Shown here piece after piece: positions 27,763 through 38,970 of a stretch of 64,000 nucleotides of DNA (its first letter is position 1; the number at the start of each line of letters is the position of its first letter). Location of the stretch: the NCBI RefSeq assembly GCF_900100535.1, contig NZ_FNDG01000019.1, forward strand, positions 58,892 through 122,891. Direction: 5' to 3'. A program made the translations under genes and the position numbers. Below the pieces are notes generated by a model. It saw nothing but the letters and a program-made list of their open reading frames with translations. It ran no database searches and was not told the origin of the DNA. The DNA is from Phytopseudomonas flavescens. GTDB taxonomy: Bacteria; Pseudomonadota; Gammaproteobacteria; Pseudomonadales; Pseudomonadaceae.

Positions 27763-28508
27763 GTCAGCTGGAAAAGATCTACGGCGTGCATGCCGTGGAG
27801 GCGCTGTTGCGTCATCACCCCAAGCGGGTGAAGCAGATCTGGCTGGCCGACGGGCGCAGCGATCCTCGCGTTCAACCGTTGCTCGAGTTGGCCGGGCAGG
27901 CGCGTGTCGCCGTCGGCCAGTGCGAGCGCCGCGAGATGGATGCCTGGGTCGAGGGTGTGCACCAGGGGGTGGTTGCCGAGGTCAGTCCCAGCCAGGTGTG
28001 GGGCGAAGCGATGCTCGAGGAATTGCTCGACCGTTGCGAAGGCCCGCCGCTGTTGCTGGTGCTCGACGGCGTGACCGATCCGCACAACCTCGGTGCCTGC
28101 CTGCGTACCGCCGATGCGGCGGGCGCGCTGGCGGTCATCGTGCCCAAGGACAAGTCCGCGACCCTGACCCCGGTGGTGCGCAAGGTGGCCTGTGGGGCCG
28201 CCGAAGTGATCCCGCTGGTGGCGGTGACCAACCTGGCGCGCAGCCTGGAAAAGCTCCAGCAGCGTGGCCTGTGGATCGTCGGCACGGCGGGTGAGGCCGA
28301 GCAGGAACTGTTCCAGCAGGACATGACCGGCCCGACCGTGCTGATCATGGGTGCCGAGGGCAAGGGTATGCGGCGCCTGACCCGCGAGCACTGCGATTAC
28401 CTGGTCAAGTTGCCCATGGCGGGCAGCGTCAGCAGTCTCAACGTGTCGGTGGCCACTGGTATCTGTCTGTTCGAAGCGTTGCGTCAGCGTCGCTCGACCA
28501 AACGCTGA
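27759..28508 (+). CDS. rlmB: 23S rRNA (guanosine-2'-O)-methyltransferase RlmB
   Basis: Methylates G2251 of 23S rRNA. It is 249 residues: an N-terminal substrate-binding domain (IYGVHAVEALL), then the SpoU knot domain with LDGVTDPHNLGACLRTADA, GAEGKGMRRLT and MAGSVSSLNVSVATGI. The ATGA overlap with rnr shows they are co-expressed, an arrangement also known in enterics. Confidence 0.97.
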   Translation: MSQLEKIYGVHAVEALLRHHPKRVKQIWLADGRSDPRVQPLLELAGQARVAVGQCERREMDAWVEGVHQGVVAEVSPSQVWGEAMLEELLDRCEGPPLLLVLDGVTDPHNLGACLRTADAAGALAVIVPKDKSATLTPVVRKVACGAAEVIPLVAVTNLARSLEKLQQRGLWIVGTAGEAEQELFQQDMTGPTVLIMGAEGKGMRRLTREHCDYLVKLPMAGSVSSLNVSVATGICLFEALRQRRSTKR

Positions 28509-28563
28509 AACAATCGCCGGCCCCGGGCTGGCGACAGGCTGTTCAAAATATCACCAGTTCACC

Positions 28564-28592
28564 TTGCGTGCGGTCGGGGGCTTCTCTAGAAT
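28564..28592 (+). promoter_or_regulatory. Sigma-70 promoter of the rpsF operon
   Basis: TTGCGT (28564-28569), 17 bases, TAGAAT (28587-28592). The transcript would start about 113 bases before rpsF, leaving room for a structured leader. Confidence 0.65.
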
Positions 28593-28666
28593 GTCGCCCC
28601 TTGCCGTCATGGCAGGCGTTTGCGCGCCTCTCCGTTTCAGCAGGTCAACAGTGTCATTCACTCCTT

Positions 28667-28690
28667 GCCTGACCGCATTTCGCGGCAGGC
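28667..28690 (+). promoter_or_regulatory. Leader hairpin before rpsF, candidate S6:S18 operator
   Basis: GCCTG, unpaired A, CCGC, loop ATTTC, GCGG, CAGGC. A nine-pair hairpin with one bulged base that ends just before TACAACCCGTAAGGAG, the ribosome site of rpsF. S6-S18 leader RNAs in other bacteria autoregulate this operon, but I have not matched this hairpin to that motif in detail. Confidence 0.35.
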
Positions 28691-28711
28691 TACAACCCGT
28701 AAGGAGCATTC

Positions 28712-29134
28712 ATGCGTCATTACGAAATCATCTTTCTGGTTCACCCGGACCAGAGCGAGCAAGTCGGCGGCATGGTCGAGCGTTACACCAAGCTGATCGA
28801 AGAAGACGGCGGCAAAATCCACCGTCTGGAAGATTGGGGTCGTCGTCAACTGGCCTACGCCATCAACAACGTTCACAAGGCTCACTACGTGATGCTGAAC
28901 GTCGAGTGCAGCGGCAAGGCCCTGGCCGAGCTGGAAGACAACTTCCGCTACAACGATGCCGTGATCCGTAACCTGGTCATCCGTCGCGAAGAAGCCGTTA
29001 CCGGCCAATCCGAGATGCTCAAGGCCGAAGAAAACCGCAGTGAGCGCCGTGAGCGTCGTGAACGTCCTGAAAACGCCGAGTCCAACGACGGCGATGACAG
29101 CGACAACAACGACAGCGACAACGCTGACGAGTAA
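28712..29134 (+). CDS. rpsF: 30S ribosomal protein S6
   Basis: Binds the central domain of 16S rRNA with S18. It is 140 residues. MRHYEIIFLVHPDQSEQV is the classic S6 start. The last ~35 residues are a highly charged acidic/basic tail (Glu, Arg, Asp, Asn), as in other pseudomonads. Post-translational glutamate addition by RimK is known at this end in relatives. TAAGGAG ribosome site. First gene of rpsF–rpsR–(membrane protein)–rplI. Confidence 0.98.
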   Translation: MRHYEIIFLVHPDQSEQVGGMVERYTKLIEEDGGKIHRLEDWGRRQLAYAINNVHKAHYVMLNVECSGKALAELEDNFRYNDAVIRNLVIRREEAVTGQSEMLKAEENRSERRERRERPENAESNDGDDSDNNDSDNADE

Positions 29135-29162
29135 TCACCGGATCTATTGAGGAGCCAATCCC

Positions 29163-29393
29163 ATGGCACGTTTCTTCCGTCGTCGTAAATTCTGCCGTTT
29201 CACCGCTGAAGACGTGAAAGAGATCGATTTCAAAGATCTCAACACCCTGAAGGCCTATATCTCGGAAACCGGCAAAATCGTTCCTAGCCGTATTACCGGT
29301 ACCAAGGCTCGTTATCAGCGTCAGCTGGCTACCGCAATCAAGCGCGCCCGCTTCCTGGCCCTGCTGCCCTACACCGACAGCCACGGCCGATAA
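29163..29393 (+). CDS. rpsR: 30S ribosomal protein S18
   Basis: Small basic 76-residue protein, MARFFRRRKFCRFTAEDVKE, full length. It pairs with S6 on the 30S platform. TGAGGAG ribosome site. It lies 28 bp after rpsF. Confidence 0.98.
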   Translation: MARFFRRRKFCRFTAEDVKEIDFKDLNTLKAYISETGKIVPSRITGTKARYQRQLATAIKRARFLALLPYTDSHGR

Positions 29394-29429
29394 GATCGGA
29401 CGTTCGACAAGTAGTAAGGGATAAATCGC

Positions 29430-30323
29430 ATGCGCGCCTTGGCAGAATTCATAATGCGCGGCCGTATGCAGGCCACCTTGGTGGTGGTCGGTTCTGCGGC
29501 ATTGCCGCTGCTGTTCTGGTTGAGTGCTGCCGCAGGGTGCCTGGTGCTTCTGCGGCGTGGTCTGAGCGATGCCGTGGGCATCCTCGCCTGGGCGTTGCTG
29601 CCGGCCATTGGCTGGTGGTACTTCGGCGAACCGCGCACCTTGTTGGTGTTGCTGGGCGCGCTGGGGCTGGCGTGTGTATTGCGCGCCAATCAGTCCTGGA
29701 GGCGGGTGCTGTTGTTCAGCATCGCGCTGGGCCTGGTGTATGGACTGGTATTGGGGGCGACGTTCCGCGAGCCCATCGAGGCCATGGCGCAGGAGCTGAG
29801 CAAGCTGCTGCCGCAGATGTTCGATGGCGTTCACCAACAGATGTCGGTGGATGATCAGGCGCGTCTTCAGAGTCTCATTGCACCGGTCTTGACCGGATTG
29901 CTGGCAGCGTTGCTGCAGGTGGTCAGCTTGCTTAGCCTGATGCTTGGGCGGTTCTGGCAGGCGGCGTTGTACAACCCTGGAGGTTTCGGTTGCGAATTTC
30001 GCGAACTGAGATTTCCGCCGATGCTGGCGATGTCACTGCTGGTCGGCATGCTGCTCGGGCCCAATCTGGGTGTCGAGATGGCCATGCTCACACCGTTGTG
30101 CAGTGTTCCGCTGGCGTTCGCGGCCATCGCCCTGTTGCACGGGCTGGTGGCCAAGGGGCGACTGTCCAAGTTCTGGCTGGTCGGGCTGTACATCACGCTG
30201 CTGCTGTTCATGCAACTGATCTTTCCCTTGCTGGTGGTTTTGGCCATCGTCGACAGTCTGTTTGATTTTCGTGGTCGTCTGGCGGACAAGCCCGGTTCGG
30301 GTTCCGCCAACGGTGAAGGTTAA
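29430..30323 (+). CDS. Polytopic membrane protein, YybS/DUF2232-like
   Basis: A 297-residue inner-membrane protein with about eight hydrophobic segments, for example residues 15-45, 48-70, 72-90, 95-110, 155-180, 195-215, 220-245 and 250-285. I assign it to the DUF2232 family from its position between rpsR and rplI, conserved across Pseudomonas, and from the fold pattern. No function is established. It is in the same operon as the ribosomal protein genes, with 36 and 21 bp gaps. Confidence 0.8.
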   Translation: MRALAEFIMRGRMQATLVVVGSAALPLLFWLSAAAGCLVLLRRGLSDAVGILAWALLPAIGWWYFGEPRTLLVLLGALGLACVLRANQSWRRVLLFSIALGLVYGLVLGATFREPIEAMAQELSKLLPQMFDGVHQQMSVDDQARLQSLIAPVLTGLLAALLQVVSLLSLMLGRFWQAALYNPGGFGCEFRELRFPPMLAMSLLVGMLLGPNLGVEMAMLTPLCSVPLAFAAIALLHGLVAKGRLSKFWLVGLYITLLLFMQLIFPLLVVLAIVDSLFDFRGRLADKPGSGSANGEG

Positions 30324-30344
30324 AAGTTAAGAGGTAACACCCAA

Positions 30345-30791
30345 ATGGAAGTCATCCTGCTGGAAAAAATCGCCAACCTGGGCAACCTGGGCGATAAAGT
30401 GAACGTTAAAGCCGGTTACGGCCGTAACTTCCTGCTGCCGCAAGGCAAAGCCACCGCTGCCACCGAAGCCAACGTCGCCGCTTTCGAAGCGCGTCGCGCC
30501 GAGCTGGAAAAAGCCGCTGCCGACAGGAAAGCGTCGGCTGAGTCGCGCGCTGCTCAGCTGGCCGAGCTGGAAGTCACCATCACCGCTACCGCGGGCGATG
30601 AAGGCAAGCTGTTCGGTTCCATCGGTACCCACGACATCGCTGACGCACTGACCGCCTCCGGCGTTGAAGTGGCCAAGGCTGAAGTTCGTCTGCCGAACGG
30701 TACCATTCGCCAGGTTGGCGAATACGACGTAGCCGTGCACCTGCACAGCGATGTCGTAGCTACCGTAAAGGTAATCGTAGTAGCCGCTTAA
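30345..30791 (+). CDS. rplI: 50S ribosomal protein L9
   Basis: 148 residues. MEVILLEKIANLGNLGDKV and the YGRNFLLPQGKA motif mark the N-terminal rRNA-binding domain. A long connecting helix (about 40-75) leads to the C-terminal domain (SIGTHDIADAL). Last gene of the operon before a strong terminator. Confidence 0.98.
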   Translation: MEVILLEKIANLGNLGDKVNVKAGYGRNFLLPQGKATAATEANVAAFEARRAELEKAAADRKASAESRAAQLAELEVTITATAGDEGKLFGSIGTHDIADALTASGVEVAKAEVRLPNGTIRQVGEYDVAVHLHSDVVATVKVIVVAA

Positions 30792-30839
30792 TTGCGCTGC
30801 TCGGCGGGCTTGCACTCAGGTGCGTTCCCGCTAACATCG

Positions 30840-30874
30840 GGCACGGCATTGCGAAAGCGATGCCGTGCCTTTTG
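30840..30874 (+). terminator. Terminator after rplI
   Basis: GGCACGGCAT (30840-30849) pairs with ATGCCGTGCC (30860-30869). The enclosed TGCGAAAGCG adds pairs closed by a GAAA tetraloop. TTTTGTTTTT follows. It separates the ribosomal operon from dnaB. Confidence 0.9.
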
Positions 30875-30906
30875 TTTTTCAACGCAAGCATTCTCTCCAG
30901 GCTCCC

Positions 30907-32301
30907 ATGAACGACATTAGCATCACCGAACAGTACGACCTGCAAACCTCTGCGCTGAAGGTGCCGCCGCACTCGATCGAGGCCGAGCAGGCGGTATTGG
31001 GTGGCTTGATGCTCGATAACAACGCGTGGGAGCGGGTACTCGACCAGGTGTCCGATGGCGACTTCTATCGCCACGATCACCGCCTGGTATTTCGCGCCAT
31101 CCACAAGCTGGCCGAGCGCAACCAGCCATTCGACGTGGTGACCCTGTCCGAACAGCTGGACAAGGAGGGGCAACTGCCCCAGGTCGGCGGCCTGGCGTAC
31201 CTGGGTGAGTTGGCGAAGAACACGCCGTCGGTCGCCAACATCAAGGCCTATGCGCAGATCATTCGCGAGCGCGCCACGCTGCGCAAGCTGATCGGCATCA
31301 GCAACGAGATCGCCGACAGTGCCTATGCGCCCGAAGGTCGTACGGGCGAGGAAATTCTCGATGAAGCCGAGCGCCTGATCTTCCAGATCGCCGAAGCCCG
31401 GCCAAAGACCGGTGGCCCGGTGGGCATCAACGATATCCTGGTCAAGGCGATCGACCGTATCGACGAGCTGTTCAACAACGGCGATGCGATCACCGGGCTG
31501 TCCACAGGCTTCTCCGACCTGGACGATCTGACCAGTGGGTTGCAGCCGGCCGACCTGATCATCGTCGCCGGGCGTCCGTCCATGGGCAAGACCACGTTCG
31601 CCATGAACCTGGTGGAAAATGCCCTGATGCGCAGCGACAAATCGATCCTGGTGTATTCCCTGGAGATGCCATCGGAGTCCATCGTGATTCGTATGCTGGC
31701 GTCCCTCGGCCGCATCGACCAGACCAAGGTGCGTGCCGGTCGCCTGGACGATGACGATTGGCCGCGGTTGACCTCGGCGGTCAACCTGCTCAACGACCGC
31801 AAGCTGTTCATCGACGATACCGCCGGTATTTCGCCTTCGGAGATGCGTGCGCGTTCTCGCCGCCTGGCGCGTGAGCACGGCGAGATCGGCCTGATCATGG
31901 TCGATTACCTGCAGCTCATGCAGATTCCCGGTTCCAGCGGCGACAGCCGGGTGAACGAGATTTCCGAGATATCCCGCTCGCTCAAGGCGCTGGCCAAGGA
32001 GTTCAACTGCCCGGTGATCGCCCTGTCGCAGCTCAACCGTGGCCTGGAGCAGCGCCCGAACAAGCGCCCGATCAACTCCGACTTGCGCGAGTCCGGTGCG
32101 ATCGAGCAGGACGCCGATATCATCATGTTCGTGTACCGGGACGAGGTTTATCACCCCGAGACCGAGTACAAGGGCGTGGCGGAAATCATCATCGGCAAGC
32201 AGCGTAACGGCCCGTTGGGTACGGCGCGCCTGGCATTTCTCGGCAAGTACTCGCGCTTCGAGAACCTGGCCCCGGGCAGCTACCAGTTCGAAGACGAGTA
32301 A
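30907..32301 (+). CDS. dnaB: Replicative DNA helicase DnaB
   Basis: Hexameric 5'-3' helicase of the replication fork. It is 464 residues from the ATG at 30907 (MNDISITEQYD); the open frame upstream runs through the terminator and is not coding. The N-terminal primase-binding domain (PPHSIEAEQAVLGGLMLDN) is followed by the RecA-like core with Walker A GRPSMGKTTFAMN, Walker B LIMVDYLQLM and the arginine-finger region. No intein is present. The 3' end is 5 bp from that of the convergent diguanylate cyclase gene. Confidence 0.97.
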   Translation: MNDISITEQYDLQTSALKVPPHSIEAEQAVLGGLMLDNNAWERVLDQVSDGDFYRHDHRLVFRAIHKLAERNQPFDVVTLSEQLDKEGQLPQVGGLAYLGELAKNTPSVANIKAYAQIIRERATLRKLIGISNEIADSAYAPEGRTGEEILDEAERLIFQIAEARPKTGGPVGINDILVKAIDRIDELFNNGDAITGLSTGFSDLDDLTSGLQPADLIIVAGRPSMGKTTFAMNLVENALMRSDKSILVYSLEMPSESIVIRMLASLGRIDQTKVRAGRLDDDDWPRLTSAVNLLNDRKLFIDDTAGISPSEMRARSRRLAREHGEIGLIMVDYLQLMQIPGSSGDSRVNEISEISRSLKALAKEFNCPVIALSQLNRGLEQRPNKRPINSDLRESGAIEQDADIIMFVYRDEVYHPETEYKGVAEIIIGKQRNGPLGTARLAFLGKYSRFENLAPGSYQFEDE

Positions 32302-32306
32302 CGGTT

Positions 32307-34160
32307 CTACGCCTGGGCAGTGCCGTACACCGCGGCACTCGAGCGCCCGGCCGCCTTGGCTTGGTAGAGCGCCTGGTCCGCAGCCTTGTAGAGGCTGGCG
32401 AATTGCTCGGCGTGCAGGGGATGAAAGGCCACGCCGATACTGATGCTCACGGTCAGTGCCTGGCCGGCGTAGTCCACCGGCCTGGCCAGCTCGGCGAGCA
32501 GGCGAGCGGCGACATCCTGTGCGTGGCTTTGTGCATCCGCTCCTTCTATCAGTACGGCGAATTCGTCGCCTCCTAGCCGGGCTACCGTGTCACTCGCCCG
32601 CATGTGTTCCCGAATCCGCTTGCCGACGTGCTGCAACATCAGGTCGCCGGCATCATGGCCATAACGGTCGTTGATCGGCTTGAAGTGGTCGAGATCGATC
32701 AGTAGCAACGCCAGCGTTTCGCCTGATTGCAGGGCCCTTCCCAGCGCCTGCTCGCATCGCTCGATCAGGTAGCGGCGGTTCGGCAGTTCGGTGAGCGGGT
32801 CATGGAATGCCGCGTGGCGCAGTTCCTGCTCACGTTGCGATAACTGTTGGTTGGTGGCCTTGAGTTCCGCCGTGCGGTGCTCCACGGCCAGCTGCAGTTC
32901 GTCGGCGCTGGCCTGCACCTGAGACAGGCGCGCACTCTTTTCCCGGCTGGCCTGCAGCAAGGCTTCGGCGCGCTGGCTCTTCAGCAGCTGGATGCGATAG
33001 ACCAGGGCGAAGGAGAACAGTATCGATTCGGCAGCTACCGCGATGGGAAACACATAGGTGCTCCAGGAGGCCGGCTGGATCACCCCGGTGGCCCGTAGCA
33101 GCAGCAGGTTAACGCTGGCCAGGATCATGCCGTAGCCACAGAAGTACAGGCAGGCCGGAAAGTAGCCCTGGCGCCAGCGCACCAGTGAGGCCCAGAGCGC
33201 TGCAGGGATGGCCGTGAACGACAGCAGCACGAAGATCCAGGCACCCACTGCGCGGTGACCGAAGCCGTCGGCTATCACCGCGACGACGTACAGTGCGCAG
33301 CCTAGGCTCAACAGCTGGTGGGTCCGGGGCACGTGGCGGCGGGTTTGCAGCAGCTTCTGGGTAAAGCGGCAGGCGCCAAAGCCCCACAGAGCCGGCAAGC
33401 TGATGCGGTCGAGCCAGAAGGGCACCGCCGCGTTCGGCCACAGGTACTGGAAGCCGTGGCCGGTCATGCTGACGATCATCAGCAGGGCGCCGCTGGTGGT
33501 GACCACGTACCAGAAATAGGCCGAATCGCGCAGGCTGAGAAAGATGAACAGGTTGTACAGCAGCAGGGCGGTGATCACGCCGTAGATGACCCCGAGCCAG
33601 AGGTTCTCGTCGGCGGCCGTGACGTTCAGGTCATCGAGTCGCCAGATCTTCAGCGGAAAGGAGTTGCCTGCGGGGTCGAAGCTGCGCAGGTACAGGGTCA
33701 TTGGTTGCTCGCCCGGGGGCGGCAGCTGGAACAGCAGGCGCCGATGGGCATGATCACGACCCGCGTCGAAGCTCACGGTTTCCCCCGATTGGCGCCGTTG
33801 CCAGCCGTGCTCGCCGACGGGCAGGAAGACTTGCAGGTCGAGCAGGTTGACCGCTGCGACCTCCAGCCACCACTGGCCGGGCCGCGCTTCGCCAGCTTGC
33901 AGGGTGACCTTGATCCACCAGGGGTTGGGGCTCTGGCCGACGCTCGCCTTGCCCTGAGCGGGGACGAAGCGTCGTTGTACGACGGGGTCGGTCATGTCGT
34001 CGATGCCCAGGCGGGCGCCGGGATCCTCGAGCAACTCGATGTGCTGGTTGAGCGAAACGCCACTGCTGCCGGCATCGAGCGTGATGACCTCGGCCCGGGC
34101 ACCCAGGCTGAGGCCCGATAGCATCAGTAGCGAAATCAGGAAAATGACTACCCGCTGCAA
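32307..34160 (-). CDS. nicD: 7TM-DISM diguanylate cyclase, NicD-like
   Basis: Makes c-di-GMP in response to an external signal. Order: signal peptide (about 1-23), periplasmic 7TMR-DISMED2 domain (about 30-165), seven membrane segments (about 175-380), coiled coil (about 390-440), GGDEF domain. The active-site loop ARLGGDEF is intact, and RASD five residues earlier is the inhibitory I-site. I chose a TTG start at 34160 because AAGGAG lies 7 bases upstream and a clean signal peptide begins there; a GTG nine codons earlier is possible. By position (dnaB to ygiQ-like) it corresponds to P. aeruginosa PA4929/NicD. Confidence 0.88.
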   Translation of the reverse strand: MQRVVIFLISLLMLSGLSLGARAEVITLDAGSSGVSLNQHIELLEDPGARLGIDDMTDPVVQRRFVPAQGKASVGQSPNPWWIKVTLQAGEARPGQWWLEVAAVNLLDLQVFLPVGEHGWQRRQSGETVSFDAGRDHAHRRLLFQLPPPGEQPMTLYLRSFDPAGNSFPLKIWRLDDLNVTAADENLWLGVIYGVITALLLYNLFIFLSLRDSAYFWYVVTTSGALLMIVSMTGHGFQYLWPNAAVPFWLDRISLPALWGFGACRFTQKLLQTRRHVPRTHQLLSLGCALYVVAVIADGFGHRAVGAWIFVLLSFTAIPAALWASLVRWRQGYFPACLYFCGYGMILASVNLLLLRATGVIQPASWSTYVFPIAVAAESILFSFALVYRIQLLKSQRAEALLQASREKSARLSQVQASADELQLAVEHRTAELKATNQQLSQREQELRHAAFHDPLTELPNRRYLIERCEQALGRALQSGETLALLLIDLDHFKPINDRYGHDAGDLMLQHVGKRIREHMRASDTVARLGGDEFAVLIEGADAQSHAQDVAARLLAELARPVDYAGQALTVSISIGVAFHPLHAEQFASLYKAADQALYQAKAAGRSSAAVYGTAQA

Positions 34161-34324
34161 GCGGAGGCTCCTTGGTGGCCTGTGCACGACCGTTGTTTTT
34201 CTGTGTCGAGAGTATACCGAGGCGGTAGTTTTCTGATGACCTCCGCGCTCACATTGCGTGCCGTTCGATAGACCGCCAATCGGCGTTTTACCCCAGCGTG
34301 CCCGTCGGGTTTGGTTAAAATTTG

Positions 34325-34333
34325 TGCTATATT
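34325..34333 (+). promoter_or_regulatory. Extended -10 promoter element before the YgiQ gene
   Basis: TGCTATATT, an extended -10 box (TGn before TATATT), about 40 bp before the gene and followed by CCGCGCCCCG. No good -35 box is visible. Confidence 0.45.
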
Positions 34334-34372
34334 CCGCGCCCCGTGAAATTCCTGAATAAATCGGTCTCCGCC

Positions 34373-36700
<2,328 letters not shown>

Positions 36701-36740
36701 GCGGGGGCTTCAAAGCGGTAGCCGCGGTTCAGCAATCCAT

Positions 36741-36790
36741 TGTGGGAGCGCGCCATGCGCGCGAAATCACGGGCATGGCCCGTTCCCACA
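36741..36790. repeat. REP-like element of the TGTGGGAGCGCGCC family
   Basis: TGTGGGAGCGCGCCATGCGC at one end and a CGTTCCCACA end at the other. A second member lies at 49005-49071. A common pseudomonad intergenic repeat type. Confidence 0.7.
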
Positions 36791-36841
36791 AGTGGCAGGC
36801 GAGCGTCCGCTTTCGTCACTTACCGCCGTGTTCGGCCCTGA

Positions 36842-37567
36842 CTAGTCAGCACTGAAACGGCAGGTCAGATAGCGGTTGCTGGCGCCATAGCGCAGGATCG
36901 AGAACAGCCGCTTGAACAGGTACAGCGGGTGGCTGCGGTAGTAAGCCAGTACGGCGTTGCCGACGCCTTCCGAGCGGTGCTGGCGGGCGGCTTTCTTGGG
37001 CTTCTTGAACAATCCGGAAAACTCCCAGCGCTGGATCTGCTCGAAACGTTCCCGGGGGTTCAGGCCATGGCGCTGGAACAGCGCGAAAAAGCTGCGTGGG
37101 CTGAAATCGTGGAGGTGGTGGGGGTTGCCATCCAGGGTCGGCGTGGTCGGTACCGAGGCGATGATGCGGCCGCCCTTGGCCAGCAGGCTGGCATAATTGT
37201 CCACCAGGCGAATCGGGTCGGGCAGGTGCTCGATGGTTTCCAGGCTGACGATGCTGTCGAAGCCCTCGCTGTCGGCGAAGGTTTCCGCGTTCGCGCACAG
37301 GTAGCGCAGATTGGCTTTCTGGTAGTTGGCCTGGGCATAGGCGATCGCTTCGGGATCGATGTCTATGCCGATGATCTGCTTGTCCGGGTGTTGTTCGGCC
37401 AGCAGTGCGCTGCCGTAGCCGCAGCCACAGGCCATGTCGAGTACGCGCTGGCCATGCAGCGAGCGGCTGGCGAACTGGTAACGCTGCATGTGCAGGTCCA
37501 GGGTCGCCTGGTCGGCCGCCAGCCGTTCATCCATTTTCAGCGGGTAGATGCGTTCCAGGGTATGCAT
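36842..37567 (-). CDS. Class I SAM-dependent methyltransferase
   Basis: A 241-residue soluble protein. Motif I is VLDMACGCGYGSALLAEQ, followed by an acidic residue at the end of strand 2 (IIGIDIDPEAIAYAQ) and post-motif segments typical of UbiE/Coq5-type folds (SLETIEHLPDP). A basic C-terminal region follows. Substrate unknown. It is 70 bp upstream of the Hsp70-like gene on the same strand. Confidence 0.8.
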   Translation of the reverse strand: MHTLERIYPLKMDERLAADQATLDLHMQRYQFASRSLHGQRVLDMACGCGYGSALLAEQHPDKQIIGIDIDPEAIAYAQANYQKANLRYLCANAETFADSEGFDSIVSLETIEHLPDPIRLVDNYASLLAKGGRIIASVPTTPTLDGNPHHLHDFSPRSFFALFQRHGLNPRERFEQIQRWEFSGLFKKPKKAARQHRSEGVGNAVLAYYRSHPLYLFKRLFSILRYGASNRYLTCRFSAD

Positions 37568-37637
37568 GGTGACCGTCCATGGAGTGAGATCGCGAGACTA
37601 TAAAGTAGTCGCGATCCCTTGTCCCATCCGCTCGGTA

Positions 37638-38903
37638 TCAGCCGTAGCGTTTCTTCGCTTCGATGGCCAGCCCGCTGCCGATACTGCCGAAGGTATTGCC
37701 TTCCACGTGGCGGGCGTTGGGCAGCAGTGCGGCCACGCTCTGACGCAATGCCGGTACACCGCTGGAACCACCAGTGAAGAACACCGTATCGACCTGTTCC
37801 AGGCCTATGCCGGCATCGGCGAGTAGCCCGGTTACGCTGCTGCGGATGCGTTCGAGCAGCGGGGCGATGCTGTCCTCGAACAGTTCACGGGTCAGTTCGG
37901 CGATCAGGCCGGCCTCGATCCGCTGCAGGTCGATAGGGTGCTGAAGCTCTCCGGTGAGGGCAATCTTGCTGTCTTCCACCTGCATGGCCAGCCAGTGGCC
38001 GGCGCGCTGTTCGATCAGGCGGAACAGACGATCGATACCGGTCGGGTCGACGATGTCGTAGCGCATGTTCTGCAGCGCCCGTTGCGAGGCGGCCGAATAG
38101 ACCACGTTGATGGTGTGCCAGGTCGCCAGGTTGAGGTGGAAGCTGGTGGGCATCAGCGCATCGCTCTTCATCCGGCTGCCGTAGCCGAACAGCGGCATCA
38201 CGCCCTGCAGGCTGAGCTGCTTGTCGAAATCGGTCCCGCCGATATGCACACCTCCGGTTGCCAGGATGTCGTCCTGGCGTTCGGCCTGTTGACGGCGCTC
38301 GGGTGCCAGTCGCACCAGAGAGAAGTCCGAGGTGCCGCCGCCGATATCGACGATCAGCACCAGTTCTTCACGCTCGATGGTCGACTCGTAATCGAAGGCT
38401 GCGGCGATCGGTTCGTACTGGAAGGATACGTCCTTGAAGCCCAGCTTCCGGGCCACGGCGATCAGGGTGTTCTCGGCTTCCTGGTCGGCCAGCGGGTCGT
38501 CATCCACGAAGAATACCGGCCGGCCCAGCACCACCGCGTCGAACGGACGCTCGGCAACCGCTTCGGCACGTTTCTTCAGCTCGCCGATGAAGAACCCGAG
38601 CAGGTCCTTGAAGGGCAGAGCGCTGCCCATCACTGCGGTTTCGCTCTTCAGCAGCTTGGAGCCGAGCAGGCTCTTCAGCGAGCGCATCAGGCGACCTTCA
38701 TAGCCTTCCAGGTATTCGTGCAGGGCCAGACGGCCATACACCGGGCGGCGCTCTTCGAGGTTGAAGAAGACCACCGAGGGCAGGGTGATCTTGCCGTCTT
38801 CCAGAGGGATCAGGGTTTCGCCATCCGGGCGCAGCCAGCCAACCGTGGAGTTGGAGGTGCCGAAGTCGATACCGCAGGCGCGGGCAGGTGTTGAAAAGGA
38901 CAT
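37638..38903 (-). CDS. yegD: Hsp70-like protein, YegD family
   Basis: A 421-residue ATPase with only the actin/Hsp70-type nucleotide domain. GIDFGTSNSTVGW is phosphate loop 1, VDIGGGTSDFSLV is phosphate loop 2, and FFTGGSSGVPALR is the adenosine loop. The substrate-binding domain of DnaK is absent, as is normal for YegD. Client and role are unknown. Confidence 0.88.
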   Translation of the reverse strand: MSFSTPARACGIDFGTSNSTVGWLRPDGETLIPLEDGKITLPSVVFFNLEERRPVYGRLALHEYLEGYEGRLMRSLKSLLGSKLLKSETAVMGSALPFKDLLGFFIGELKKRAEAVAERPFDAVVLGRPVFFVDDDPLADQEAENTLIAVARKLGFKDVSFQYEPIAAAFDYESTIEREELVLIVDIGGGTSDFSLVRLAPERRQQAERQDDILATGGVHIGGTDFDKQLSLQGVMPLFGYGSRMKSDALMPTSFHLNLATWHTINVVYSAASQRALQNMRYDIVDPTGIDRLFRLIEQRAGHWLAMQVEDSKIALTGELQHPIDLQRIEAGLIAELTRELFEDSIAPLLERIRSSVTGLLADAGIGLEQVDTVFFTGGSSGVPALRQSVAALLPNARHVEGNTFGSIGSGLAIEAKKRYG

Positions 38904-38970
38904 GACGCGCGGCTCCTGGAAAAACGGCCGCGCATTCTAGGCGAAAAGACGCTGCCGTGCTGCCGCTTCG

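Noticed and set aside
28514..28534. TCGCC/GGCGA hairpin after rlmB as a terminator
   Set aside because: No T run follows; it may only be an incidental GC-rich hairpin.
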